NCBI RefSeq assembly: GCF_039822625.1
Contig: NZ_JBDLLG010000010.1
Location: 90,718-154,717, forward strand
Length of the DNA: 64,000 bases
Origin: Marinimicrobium locisalis
Lineage (GTDB): Bacteria; Pseudomonadota; Gammaproteobacteria; Pseudomonadales; Cellvibrionaceae
Direction of reading: 5' to 3'
The position numbers and the translations under genes were made by a program. A model generated the notes under the pieces. The model was not told where the DNA came from. It searched no databases and was given only the letters and a program-made list of their open reading frames with translations. Positions 52,079-60,911 of the stretch are shown piece after piece (positions within the stretch are counted from its first letter, which is position 1; each line of letters opens with the position of its first letter).

Positions 52079-55000
52079 TGCGCTCTCGATATCCGGGATC
52101 AGGTCCCACCCGGAGCCGTCGGGCAGGCCAATATCAAGCAAAACGGCATCATAGGCCTGTTGTTTTAACAGCCTTTTGGCATCGGCCAGGGTTCCTGCCC
52201 GTTCCAGGCTTAAGTGATCACTGACCATGGCCGAAAGGACATCGTGTAAATCCGCATCATCTTCAACGTGCAGAATTTTCGGGCGGTGACCCTGTGATAG
52301 CTGATGCCGCACCAACTCAATCAGCTTTTGGTGGTCAATGGGTTTTGCCAGCCACCCAATATTGTCTGCCTCGGCATCAAGCTCCAGCTCGCCCTGGTTC
52401 ACTTTGGCGGACACCACCACAATGGGAATGTCGGCGGTGGCTGCCTGCTTCTTCAGCCGTCTGATGATGTCGAGACCGCTGACATCCGGCAACATCAGGT
52501 CCAGACTGATCAAGTCCCAGTTGCCCGCTTTTATGGATTCAAGCGCCTCTGAACCAGAATGGCAGACTGCCACCCGATACCCAGCATTCTCGAGCATAAT
52601 TCTCAACAGGCTGGCAATGTCTGGATCATCCTCCACGACCAGTATTTTGGGTGATTCATTGGATGAGCCATCCGTGTTTTTTGGGGAAGGGGCAGAAGGT
52701 GCTTTTTCAGCCGATGTTATCAACGGCAGAGAGAAGAAAAAACGTGTTCCTTCGCCGGCGGTTGTCTCGAAGTCAATCGTGCCCCCCATGCGGGTAACCA
52801 GCTGCTGGGTAATGGCTAGGCCGAGCCCCGTGCCCCCTTTTTGACGCGTATCTGAGCTGTCGGCTTGAGCAAATCGCTGAAATATTTTTTGGTGAAAGTC
52901 CTCTGGAATACCCGGGCCCTGGTCGGTCACGCTGACGGTGATATCGGTATCCGTACTGGATGCCTCGACAGTGACTGTGACACCGTCAGGCGAAAACTTG
53001 ATGGCATTGGACAGCAGGTTGGCCAGTACCTGCTTCAGGCGCTGGTCATCAACCCTGACGTTTTGCCGGGATACCTCGCTGTTCAGCGCCAGTTTGATAT
53101 GGCGCTCAGCGCCGTAGGCCCTGTTTTCCTCCACGGCCTGCTCAAGTAGGGGTTGAAGCGGTTGAGCTTTCATGTCTAAATTCATTTTGCCCGTCGCGAT
53201 CTTTTCGATGTCCAGCAAATCGTTGATCAGGTGCCCCAATCGTTCACTGTTTCGCTGAGCGGTCGCCAAGAGTGTTTTGGCCTTGTCGGGCACCTCCCCC
53301 AGCTTACCGCTCAACACAAGCCCCAGGGCGCCGCTCACAGAGGTCAGTGGTGTGCGCAGTTCGTGGCTGACGGTGGCAATGAATTCGCTTTTCATCTTTT
53401 CAATGCGCTTGCGCTCGGTAATGTCTTCGGCAACGCCGAGAAAACCGGTCAGCTTGTCGGCGTCATCGAAAATGGGGGTGACGGTCAACATCACAGGAAT
53501 TGACCCACCCTGTTTGGTCAGGTAGGTCCACTCCCGCGTCTCGGAGCCCTGGCGCAGGGCGTTTTTCACGAAGACATCAAAGCCTGAGACGGCCTCGCCA
53601 AATGCATCGGAAAGCGCCACCGACCGCTCTTCCACTTCAGATGGAAGATGAAACAGCGCAGGACTTTGCACGCCAATCACGTCGCTTGAGTCGTACCCGA
53701 GCAGGTTTTCAGCGCCTGTGTTGAACAGGGTGATGGTTCCCTCGGTATCGGTGGCAATAATGGCAAACTCGGTTGACGCTTCCAGAATATTGCTCAGCAT
53801 GGCGGAGGTGTTGGCCAGTTCCAGGGTGCGCGCCTGGACTTGCTGTTCCAGCGTATTGCGTGCATTGTCCAATTCGGAAAAGGTCTGGGCCAGTGCCGAG
53901 GCCATGGTCTGGAGTGAAGCCGACAAAATGCCATACTCAAAAACCGGGCTTGTTGGCACTTCCGGTGGCTCACGTCGGCGTATTTTCTTAGGTAGGTGTT
54001 TGCTGGCTTTGTCGAGTTGCACCAACGGGCGTGTCAGAAGACGACTGAGTAAAAAGCTGACCACAATGCTCAGCAGGGCTATCCCCACCAAAAAAACGAA
54101 GCTCTCATTGCGTTTACGCTCCAGAGTCTGAATCAGCGGCCCGGCCGTCTTATTCGCCACCAATTTGGTGCTGCCCGCCAGGCCATTGAGCGGCAGCTGG
54201 TATTGGTAGTGTCCGTTCTGCCAGCGGTTCACCAGGCTTTCATCGGAGTCTGGCAACCAGATGGCCAGATTCTCCAGGCCAGTGCCCCGTTGGGTCATTC
54301 CTGATGACGTCGAGACGACTTTGCCGGCCCGGGCAATAAGGTTTCCCTCAGCAGTGAGCAGTGCTAAGCCGTCGATGGCACCGGTGTACTCAAAGCGCCG
54401 CAGCTCGGCTTCAAGAACCTGCGAGGCATCGGGGTTCTGCCGCAGGCGATCCGCTGTGGCGGTCAGGGTGCGTTCCATGACACTGGCCAAGCGCTTTTCC
54501 AGTTCCGTTTCGTCCTCATGGCTGCCGATGATCATGGGGATGGTTCCGACGATCAGCGCCAGGGTCAGAAGAACATGGAAAAGCAATTCATTTAATCGGA
54601 TATAAGTTGGCAGCCAGCCAACCGTCCCGTTCTGAAACCGCCACACCAATACCTTGACCAACAGCCCTGCAACAAGGGCATTGAACAGCCCATTCACCGA
54701 CTGCTTAAGGGCAATCATGATGGCGGGCGTGGTATCCATGCCCACCACGCCCGTATACAACGGTGGAATCAGGGCGGTGCCGGCCACGAGCCAGAAAGCC
54801 AGGTCGGCCAGTACCAGATTGTTCACGCCGCGCCGGTACAAAAGGCCGACAACAATCGCCTCCAGTGTAAAGACAAGCATGGCGTAGGGGTGGCCCCAAA
54901 GTACCCAGGTGTAGGCACTGCCGGCCAGCGCCACACAGACAGCAGGCCAAAAACCCACCAACCTTATGGCCAGCATTATGGCGACAGAGCCGAAAATGAA

Positions 55001-55096
55001 ATGGATACCAAAGAACAGGGGCAGGCTGAGCATATTGCCCAAAACCGCGAGCAGAGCCAGGCCCAATGTGGCGATGGCTTTCGTTGCAAACGTCAT
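51944..55096 (-). CDS. membrane-bound hybrid histidine kinase (TM sensor-PAS-HisKA-HATPase-REC-REC)
   Basis: A 1050-residue kinase. Residues 1-190 contain about six to seven hydrophobic helices of a MASE1-like integral membrane sensor. A periplasmic-type loop and another helix (about 330-350) follow, then a coiled coil, a PAS/PAC domain, HisKA with ATVSHELRTPLT, HATPase (DQGPGIP, GGTGLGLAI) and two receivers (ILVVEDDPD ... SLDLMLPDVSG; ILHVEDDADL ... LLDIGLPDGSG). Its ATG overlaps the stop of the kinase at 55093 by four bases, so the two are co-translated. It probably feeds phosphate to the HPt-GGDEF and HPt-EAL proteins nearby. Confidence 0.92.
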   Translation of the reverse strand: MTFATKAIATLGLALLAVLGNMLSLPLFFGIHFIFGSVAIMLAIRLVGFWPAVCVALAGSAYTWVLWGHPYAMLVFTLEAIVVGLLYRRGVNNLVLADLAFWLVAGTALIPPLYTGVVGMDTTPAIMIALKQSVNGLFNALVAGLLVKVLVWRFQNGTVGWLPTYIRLNELLFHVLLTLALIVGTIPMIIGSHEDETELEKRLASVMERTLTATADRLRQNPDASQVLEAELRRFEYTGAIDGLALLTAEGNLIARAGKVVSTSSGMTQRGTGLENLAIWLPDSDESLVNRWQNGHYQYQLPLNGLAGSTKLVANKTAGPLIQTLERKRNESFVFLVGIALLSIVVSFLLSRLLTRPLVQLDKASKHLPKKIRRREPPEVPTSPVFEYGILSASLQTMASALAQTFSELDNARNTLEQQVQARTLELANTSAMLSNILEASTEFAIIATDTEGTITLFNTGAENLLGYDSSDVIGVQSPALFHLPSEVEERSVALSDAFGEAVSGFDVFVKNALRQGSETREWTYLTKQGGSIPVMLTVTPIFDDADKLTGFLGVAEDITERKRIEKMKSEFIATVSHELRTPLTSVSGALGLVLSGKLGEVPDKAKTLLATAQRNSERLGHLINDLLDIEKIATGKMNLDMKAQPLQPLLEQAVEENRAYGAERHIKLALNSEVSRQNVRVDDQRLKQVLANLLSNAIKFSPDGVTVTVEASSTDTDITVSVTDQGPGIPEDFHQKIFQRFAQADSSDTRQKGGTGLGLAITQQLVTRMGGTIDFETTAGEGTRFFFSLPLITSAEKAPSAPSPKNTDGSSNESPKILVVEDDPDIASLLRIMLENAGYRVAVCHSGSEALESIKAGNWDLISLDLMLPDVSGLDIIRRLKKQAATADIPIVVVSAKVNQGELELDAEADNIGWLAKPIDHQKLIELVRHQLSQGHRPKILHVEDDADLHDVLSAMVSDHLSLERAGTLADAKRLLKQQAYDAVLLDIGLPDGSGWDLIPDIESAQPGAAIVILSGEDIGKEAPSAVASVLLKRQLTSEQLVNVIREQI

Positions 55097-57954
55097 GATT
55101 CAATCACCGGTAACTGGATGTAGAACTCGGCACCGCCGCCCTTTGCATCGCGATAGCCAACCTCGCCGCCGAGCTGCTGGCAGATTTCACGGGTAATGGC
55201 CAGACCCAGCCCGGTGCCGGGCAGCTTGCGGCTGTCGGTGGCGTCGGCCTGGCTGAAGCGCTGAAACAGTCGTTCCTGAAATTCCGGCGACACCCCGGGG
55301 CCGTGATCCCGGATGCGGATTTCAGCGGTCTCGTCCTGCTCGATAACCGAGACTTCCACAGGGCTATTTTCCGGGGAAAACTTTATGGCATTGGACAAGA
55401 GGTTTGTTAGTGCCTGGACAAGCCTCTGGCTGTCGACATTGACCATGATCGCCGGCCACGCCTGAGGGGGTGCAATCCTGACGCTGTGGGAGTTCCGGTA
55501 TTCCCGGACAGACTCAATCGCCTCATCCAGAATGGGTGCCAACGCTTGCTTTTGCGGCACCATGGACATTTTCCCCGCCACCAGTTTTTCCATATCCAGC
55601 AGGTCGTTGATCAAAAGCATCAGGCGGCTGGTATTGCGCCCGGCAGTTTCCAGCAGTTTTTGCGCCTTATCCGGCAGCTCACCGGCCGCGCCGCCGGCCA
55701 ACAGGCCGAGACTGCCCTTGATGGACGTCAGCGGTGTACGCAGTTCATGGCTGACGGTCGAGATAAACTGGTCTTTCATTCTGTCGAGCTTCTTGCGTTC
55801 ACTGATGTCCTCGACAAGCGACCAGATGACGTTCCGGCCGTCTATTTCCTCACTGATCATGCCCTGCAAGCGCACAGGGTAACGACTGCCGTCTTTTCGC
55901 ATGTACTCTTTCTCAAAGGGACCATAACGCCCGGTTTTGCGGAGGTCCGCGAGGGCTTTCTCTTCTTCGGGCAGGTACTCTTTGGGCGTGACATCCCAGT
56001 AACTGAGCTCGACAAACTCTTCTGCCGTATAACCGGTTGGGACAACCAGTGCGTGGTTGAGGTCGATAAAGCGGCCAGTCTCAAAGTCATTCAGGGCGAT
56101 GCCAATGGGAGAAAACTCAAACAGGCCGCGCAGGCGCGCTTCACTCTGTTCCAGCGCAAGGCGTGCCTGTTGCTGTTCGTGGATGTCCTGTATATACCCA
56201 TACCACTGGATGCTGCCATCCAGTAAGCGTTCCGGTTTGGCGTGACCCGAGACCCAGCGATAGCCATGGCGTGGGTGCGCCACGCGATAGTTGATCGCCC
56301 AGTTCTCCAGGGTCCGGGCTGAGTCTTCGATGGATGCGCTCACGGCGGCCAGGTCATCCGGATGAATGCGCTCGAAAGCGGGCGTGGCATCCTCCGCGGC
56401 CTGCTCCGGGGTTATTCCATAGAGATCCTCAACCTGGGGTGAGCTGAAGGGGAAGACCATTGTCCCATCGGGAAAACGGCGAAACTGATACACGCTGCCC
56501 GGCAACTGTGCCATCAGTTTGGTCAGGCGGTCATGACCGAGGCTGTTGGTCAATACCTCGGAGACCCAATTGGCGAGCAAGCGGAGAAACAGCTTTTCGC
56601 TTTCTTCATAGTCCTCCTGCCTGGCACGGACAGTAGAGAGGTTCAGGGTTCCCCAGGGGTGGCCGTCCACCTCTACAACCATGCCCGCATAGCTGCCCAG
56701 GGGGTTGGCCTCGTAGCAAGGGTGAGCGCGATACTCAGGCCGATCCGTGTCCGGAATAAAGTACTCGCGGGTGGGCCCGTCATTGGCACTGGACATCAAC
56801 AAGCTGCACCAGGTGTCGCCCAGTGCGAACTGCTGACCGGCGGCCACCGGAATGCCGTCACTGGCGTCTACCCAGGCAAGGGTGTAAGTGTCTCCCTCGA
56901 TCTGGCTGAGAATCGCCAGATCTGAGCCAAGATAGTGTCTGGCCTCCTGCAGGGCGTGGTCAATCTTGTCATCCAGTGAGCGGTGAGTGGAGAAGGCAAT
57001 GTCGTTGAGCAGCATCAATGCCGTGTGGTTGTACTCCAGTTGCTGCAGCGCATCGTGCTCGCGGGTGATATCCACGATAAACCCTTCAAGCACAACCGGA
57101 TACTGTGGATCGTCCCGGATGCATCGGCCGCGCTCTTCCACCCAGCGCCAGCCACTGGTGCGGTGCCGAATCCGGTATTCGATGTGCCACTGGGTATTTT
57201 CCGTCATCGCTTTTGTCACAGCTTCGTCAATCTTTGGCGCATCGTCGCTGTGAATCAGTTCGGCGTAGCTGATGTGTTTATTCCCGATCAGATCGTCTGT
57301 TGTATAGCCACTGACGGCCTCCACCTGCCGGCTCATATAGAGCATGGTCCAGTGTTCATCCGGCAGGCAGCGGAAGGTCACACCGGGCATATTGTTCAGC
57401 AGTGAAGCCATTTCATCATGGCTTGCCCGTAGCTGGTTTTCCATTTCGGTGGTCCGTCTGCGCTGATGGGCATCCGCCCGGATCAGATCCTCCACCATGC
57501 CCGCCAGCTCCCGGAGTAAAGCAATCTGAGTGTCGTCAAACGATCGCGGCTGGCGGTCGATCAGGCATAAGGTACCCAGGCGGTGCCCGGTATCGGTATG
57601 CAGGGGGGCACCGGCATAGAAACGGATGTCCGGGGCGCTGGTCACCAGCGGATTATCGGAAAAGCGTTCGTCCTCAAGCGCGTCCTCAATGATCATGGGT
57701 TCGCTTTGATGAATCGTATGGCCGCAGAAAGAGATGTCCCGGGGTGTTTCTGTTGCGTCGAGCCCCTGGCGGGATTTGAACCATTGCCGATCCCGGTCGA
57801 TCAAAGACACCAGGGCAATGGGCACAGAGAAGGTATGGCAAGCCAGACGAGTGATCCTGTCAAAGCGCTCCTCGGGGCCCCCGGCCAGCAGGCCGGTGTT
57901 GTCCAGCGCCTGCTGACGCTCGGTTTCATTGTCGGGAATCTCAGGGGCTTTCAT
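55093..57954 (-). CDS. soluble multi-sensor histidine kinase (GAF-PAS-GAF-PAS-PAS-HisKA-HATPase)
   Basis: A 953-residue kinase without receiver domains. The N-terminal GAF (QWFKSRQGLDATETPRDISF) is followed by PAS/PAC, a second GAF, two PAS/PAC domains, HisKA (STVSHELRTPLTSIKG) and HATPase (DHGPGVSPEF, GTGLGLAITREI). Domain order and many motifs match the kinase at 7933-11877, so the two are paralogues. The missing receivers may be supplied by the co-translated kinase at 51944. It lies 12 bases after the GGDEF gene. Confidence 0.92.
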   Translation of the reverse strand: MKAPEIPDNETERQQALDNTGLLAGGPEERFDRITRLACHTFSVPIALVSLIDRDRQWFKSRQGLDATETPRDISFCGHTIHQSEPMIIEDALEDERFSDNPLVTSAPDIRFYAGAPLHTDTGHRLGTLCLIDRQPRSFDDTQIALLRELAGMVEDLIRADAHQRRRTTEMENQLRASHDEMASLLNNMPGVTFRCLPDEHWTMLYMSRQVEAVSGYTTDDLIGNKHISYAELIHSDDAPKIDEAVTKAMTENTQWHIEYRIRHRTSGWRWVEERGRCIRDDPQYPVVLEGFIVDITREHDALQQLEYNHTALMLLNDIAFSTHRSLDDKIDHALQEARHYLGSDLAILSQIEGDTYTLAWVDASDGIPVAAGQQFALGDTWCSLLMSSANDGPTREYFIPDTDRPEYRAHPCYEANPLGSYAGMVVEVDGHPWGTLNLSTVRARQEDYEESEKLFLRLLANWVSEVLTNSLGHDRLTKLMAQLPGSVYQFRRFPDGTMVFPFSSPQVEDLYGITPEQAAEDATPAFERIHPDDLAAVSASIEDSARTLENWAINYRVAHPRHGYRWVSGHAKPERLLDGSIQWYGYIQDIHEQQQARLALEQSEARLRGLFEFSPIGIALNDFETGRFIDLNHALVVPTGYTAEEFVELSYWDVTPKEYLPEEEKALADLRKTGRYGPFEKEYMRKDGSRYPVRLQGMISEEIDGRNVIWSLVEDISERKKLDRMKDQFISTVSHELRTPLTSIKGSLGLLAGGAAGELPDKAQKLLETAGRNTSRLMLLINDLLDMEKLVAGKMSMVPQKQALAPILDEAIESVREYRNSHSVRIAPPQAWPAIMVNVDSQRLVQALTNLLSNAIKFSPENSPVEVSVIEQDETAEIRIRDHGPGVSPEFQERLFQRFSQADATDSRKLPGTGLGLAITREICQQLGGEVGYRDAKGGGAEFYIQLPVIES

Positions 57955-57966
57955 GGGTTACCTCGA

Positions 57967-59628
57967 TCAAGACGAGCCCTGCGCTTGCTGGTCTGACGCG
58001 CGAACCACCCGGTTTCGCCCGTCGCGCTTGGCGCGGTAAAGTGCCTGATCAGCCTTTTCCAGCAATGCTTCGGCCGTATCTTTCGGAAACTGATGGTTAT
58101 CTGCCACGCCTGCTGAGAGGGTGCAGGTAAAGGGCGCGCCATCGCTTGTAAATTTGATGTCCGCGAAATCTTCCCGCAAACGGTTCACCAGTTTGCGGGC
58201 CTGGTCGGCATCACAATCCGGCAACACCAGCGTGAACTCCTCGCCACCGTAGCGGCCCAGTTTGTCAGTGATCCGAAAATGCTGGCGAAGCAGCGTGCCC
58301 ACGGCGGCGATCACCGTGTCACCCACCGAGTGACCGTAGGTATCGTTGATTGCCTTGAAATGGTCGATATCCAGCATCGCGACACTGAATGTTTGCGGGC
58401 GCCGTTGAGCCAACTGCCATTGCATCTGCAATGCTTCTTTGATGCTAGCGTGCTTCAGCAAACCGGTCAGGCCATCCCGATTGCGGGTTCGTTCCAGTTC
58501 GCGCAGGCGCAGGATTCTGGCCGTGCATAATCGGACCAATAGGCCCATGTCGACGGGTTTTTCCAGAAACGCGTCCCCTCCCCTCAGTAGCGCCTGGTTG
58601 CGCAGCTCCGAGTTGGACTCCGCAGACAGGTATATGATGGGTAAATGTGCCCAACGATCGGTTTGCGAAAGCAGTGCCGCAAGTTCCGCACCGGTCACAT
58701 GGGGCAGCCACAGGTCCATCAGAACCAGCTCGGGGTCAAACTCGCTGACGGTTTCGAACAGCTGGTCGGTCTTCTCGAGTACCGCTACCTGCATGCCCGC
58801 TTGTTCAAGGATGGACTGGCAGTGGCTGGCAAGCTCCCAATCATCTTCTATGATCAGGACCCGCCCCGGCTCGGAGTCCTCGGTCCGAATAACCTGGGAG
58901 ATATGTGAAGCAAGCCTGATCATATCCAGGGGTTTGGCAAAATACCCCTGCGCGCCCGCGCGCAGGGCTTCCAGCCTCGCATTGAAACTTTCCTCAGCAC
59001 CGGTGAAGAATATCGGGCATTGAAAATCGTCTAGCAGAGCCTGCCAAACGGCTTGGGGCTCGGGCCCTTCGTGCTGTAGGGCGTGGTGATCGATCAGCAA
59101 TAGGTCGGGTTTCGGGTTGTTGCTTGTTTTAAGGGCGGCGGCATCGTCCAGATGATAGACACGAAAGCCGAAACTTGTCAGTTGCGACAGGGCATAACTG
59201 GCAAGCAGGTGATCGCGCTCTATCAGCCATAGGCAGGGAGAGCCGGCAGCGATGGTATGAGGGCTGGCCTCAACCGCTTCTTCGCTCTGCCCCTGACTGT
59301 CGGCCGCATGAGCATCCCTCAGCTCAGACAACCACTTGGCGGGAATGTCTGCTTCTTCAGGAGGTTCTGGCAGGTTTTTTGCCACTATTGTTTCAATCTC
59401 GCGGGCTTTCTCGCCGAGCGAGTGAAAGCCGAAGGTACCGGCAGCTCCCGCCAGCGTGTGTAATGCCGAATGCAATTCATTCAGTGCGTCCTCACATGAA
59501 GGATGTTTTTCCAAACGCGAAGACAGAATTTCAAGCCGCCTGAATTCGGACTCCAGACGTTCTGCGTAGGCCGCTTTCAGCTTTTCAATATGATTGAGAG
59601 ATCGGCTGGTAAGGGACTGCTCAGCCAT
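57967..59628 (-). CDS. HPt-REC-REC-GGDEF diguanylate cyclase response regulator (paralogue)
   Basis: A 553-residue protein from the ATG at 59628, which has GGGAG 8 bases before it and overlaps the stop of the response-regulator gene by 8 bases; the open frame to 59658 is an extension. HPt domain (LHTLAGAAGTFGF), an atypical receiver, a full receiver (VLIIEDDWE ... LVLMDLWLPHVTG) and a GGDEF domain with RITD inhibitory site and GRYGGEEF. It is the counterpart of the gene at 6196-7839 and should make c-di-GMP under control of the kinases encoded just downstream. Confidence 0.9.
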   Translation of the reverse strand: MAEQSLTSRSLNHIEKLKAAYAERLESEFRRLEILSSRLEKHPSCEDALNELHSALHTLAGAAGTFGFHSLGEKAREIETIVAKNLPEPPEEADIPAKWLSELRDAHAADSQGQSEEAVEASPHTIAAGSPCLWLIERDHLLASYALSQLTSFGFRVYHLDDAAALKTSNNPKPDLLLIDHHALQHEGPEPQAVWQALLDDFQCPIFFTGAEESFNARLEALRAGAQGYFAKPLDMIRLASHISQVIRTEDSEPGRVLIIEDDWELASHCQSILEQAGMQVAVLEKTDQLFETVSEFDPELVLMDLWLPHVTGAELAALLSQTDRWAHLPIIYLSAESNSELRNQALLRGGDAFLEKPVDMGLLVRLCTARILRLRELERTRNRDGLTGLLKHASIKEALQMQWQLAQRRPQTFSVAMLDIDHFKAINDTYGHSVGDTVIAAVGTLLRQHFRITDKLGRYGGEEFTLVLPDCDADQARKLVNRLREDFADIKFTSDGAPFTCTLSAGVADNHQFPKDTAEALLEKADQALYRAKRDGRNRVVRASDQQAQGSS

Positions 59629-60010
59629 CGAACTGCTCCCAGATCGCTCGTATATCATCCGCCAGAGTCATGGGATCGAAGGGTTTTGATATCACCTCTG
59701 CAACGCCCATTTTTTTATAACGTTCCAATTCCTCCGGGTGAACTTTGGCCGTCATGAACACGACCAGGGTGGCTTCCGTTATGGCACCCTGTTCTCTGAG
59801 CGCCTTCAGAGTCTCCGTGCCATCCATGCCGGGCATCATGACATCCAGCAGAATCAATTGAGGCTCAAATGCCGGGATCTCCCGCAGTGCGACTTCGCCG
59901 GACTCACAGGATTTCAACGTAAAACCACCTACGTCGTCCAGGGCGAGGGCGGCAATCTCACGGATATCTGGATCGTCCTCGACGTAAGCGACCCTTTGCA
60001 ATGTGCTCAT
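59621..60010 (-). CDS. single-domain response regulator (paralogue)
   Basis: A 129-residue receiver starting at ATG 60010 (MSTLQRVAYVEDDPD). AGGA stands 9 bases upstream. The frame continues upstream to 60124 but that part is not like a receiver. Phospho-acceptor Asp in LILLDVMMPGMDG, Thr in MTAK and Lys in the KPF motif are present. First gene of the minus-strand operon receiver, GGDEF, kinase, kinase. It corresponds to the receiver at 5758-6150. Confidence 0.9.
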   Translation of the reverse strand: MSTLQRVAYVEDDPDIREIAALALDDVGGFTLKSCESGEVALREIPAFEPQLILLDVMMPGMDGTETLKALREQGAITEATLVVFMTAKVHPEELERYKKMGVAEVISKPFDPMTLADDIRAIWEQFDG

Positions 60011-60149
60011 TTTTCGGGATCCTAAGTGGCTGTTTTCTGGCGTAAATTCATGTAAGGCAGTGTCAAGCAGCGAGCTCCAGAGCCTTTCTTGCCTGCAGTA
60101 TAGCTCATTAGAGTCTGGCGCCAAGTTACTCTGTTACTCTTACAATAAA

Positions 60150-60313
60150 CGTCGTGATACCGCTTTGCGACAATTAGCCGAAAAGTCGCTTGCACTAGCA
60201 GCCTGGATGGCACCAACATCCACGACAACGCATCGCGCCACAGCGCCCTGTCCTATGGCCACATTGAGAAGATGGAAGCGCAGCTGCAGGTCGAAGTGCA
60301 GGAACTGCTGTCG
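60150..60313 (+). mobile_element. remnant of an IS1182-family transposase
   Basis: Two frames carry pieces typical of IS1182-type transposases: RRDTALRQLAEKSLALAAW (about 60150-60205) and, shifted, SLDGTNIHDNASRHSALSYG then HIEKMEAQLQVEVQELL (about 60200-60310). The D-G-T-x-I-x-x-N-A-S-R/K-H motif is characteristic. The second piece runs without a stop into the MOSC frame, so the insertion or recombination point lies near 60313. Confidence 0.65.
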
Positions 60314-60787
60314 CAGGGCCGGCTCGAATGGATCGGCCTGCGCAGTGAAAGGCGCGGCACAGTGTTGGTCGCAGAGACCGCCCTGGCGGTCGAGGGTCAG
60401 GGGCTTGAGGGCGATCACCGAATGAGCAAGACCCCCGGTTCGGCCCGGCAGGTAACGTTAATTAGCCGCGAATTTATCGAGGCGATTTGCCGGCATACCG
60501 GCCATTCCAGCATTGACCCGGCGCTGTTGCGGCGCAATCTCGTCATTTCTGGCATGAACATGAATCTGTTGCGCCATCAGCGGCTGCGGATTGGTGAAGC
60601 GGTGCTGGAAACGACCGCCCTGTGTCATCCCTGCTCGCGGATGAACGAGGCGTTGGGCCCCGGCGGCGCAGCGGCGATGTTTGGCTATGGGGGCCTGTGT
60701 GCCCGGATCATTCAAAGTGGCCCCTTGGCGGTGGGAGATCCGGTGGTGCGTCTGGCTGTATCGGCCGATCACAGCCCCTCCCCCTAA
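60272..60787 (+). CDS. MOSC-domain protein, copy 2, with N-terminus derived from transposase debris
   Basis: A 171-residue frame. From residue 15 (QGRLEWIGL) onward it is the MOSC domain, with GLEGDHR and the key Cys in ALCHPCSRMN intact. The first 14 residues (MEAQLQVEVQELLS) belong to the transposase remnant upstream and replace the MKTQTRLLDKLCQDLP start of copy 1. There is no good Shine-Dalgarno for the ATG at 60272, so expression is doubtful. The MOSC catalytic residues are all present, so the protein could work if made. Confidence 0.7.
   Translation: MEAQLQVEVQELLSQGRLEWIGLRSERRGTVLVAETALAVEGQGLEGDHRMSKTPGSARQVTLISREFIEAICRHTGHSSIDPALLRRNLVISGMNMNLLRHQRLRIGEAVLETTALCHPCSRMNEALGPGGAAAMFGYGGLCARIIQSGPLAVGDPVVRLAVSADHSPSP
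60314..60756 (+). repeat. long direct repeat A, right copy (MOSC coding segment)
   Basis: Gap-free partner of 28124-28566, offset 32,190 bp, about 29 differences in 443. Confidence 0.85.
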
Positions 60788-60911
60788 TAGTCATTCCGAC
60801 TCGCACCCTTCCCGAGTCTGGTTTATAGTGACAATCTACCGGTTTTCGCACGCAGCTTGCACCCAATAAGTAAGCGAGTAATAACATCCCATAGGTAATG
60901 TGGTAGGCCCC

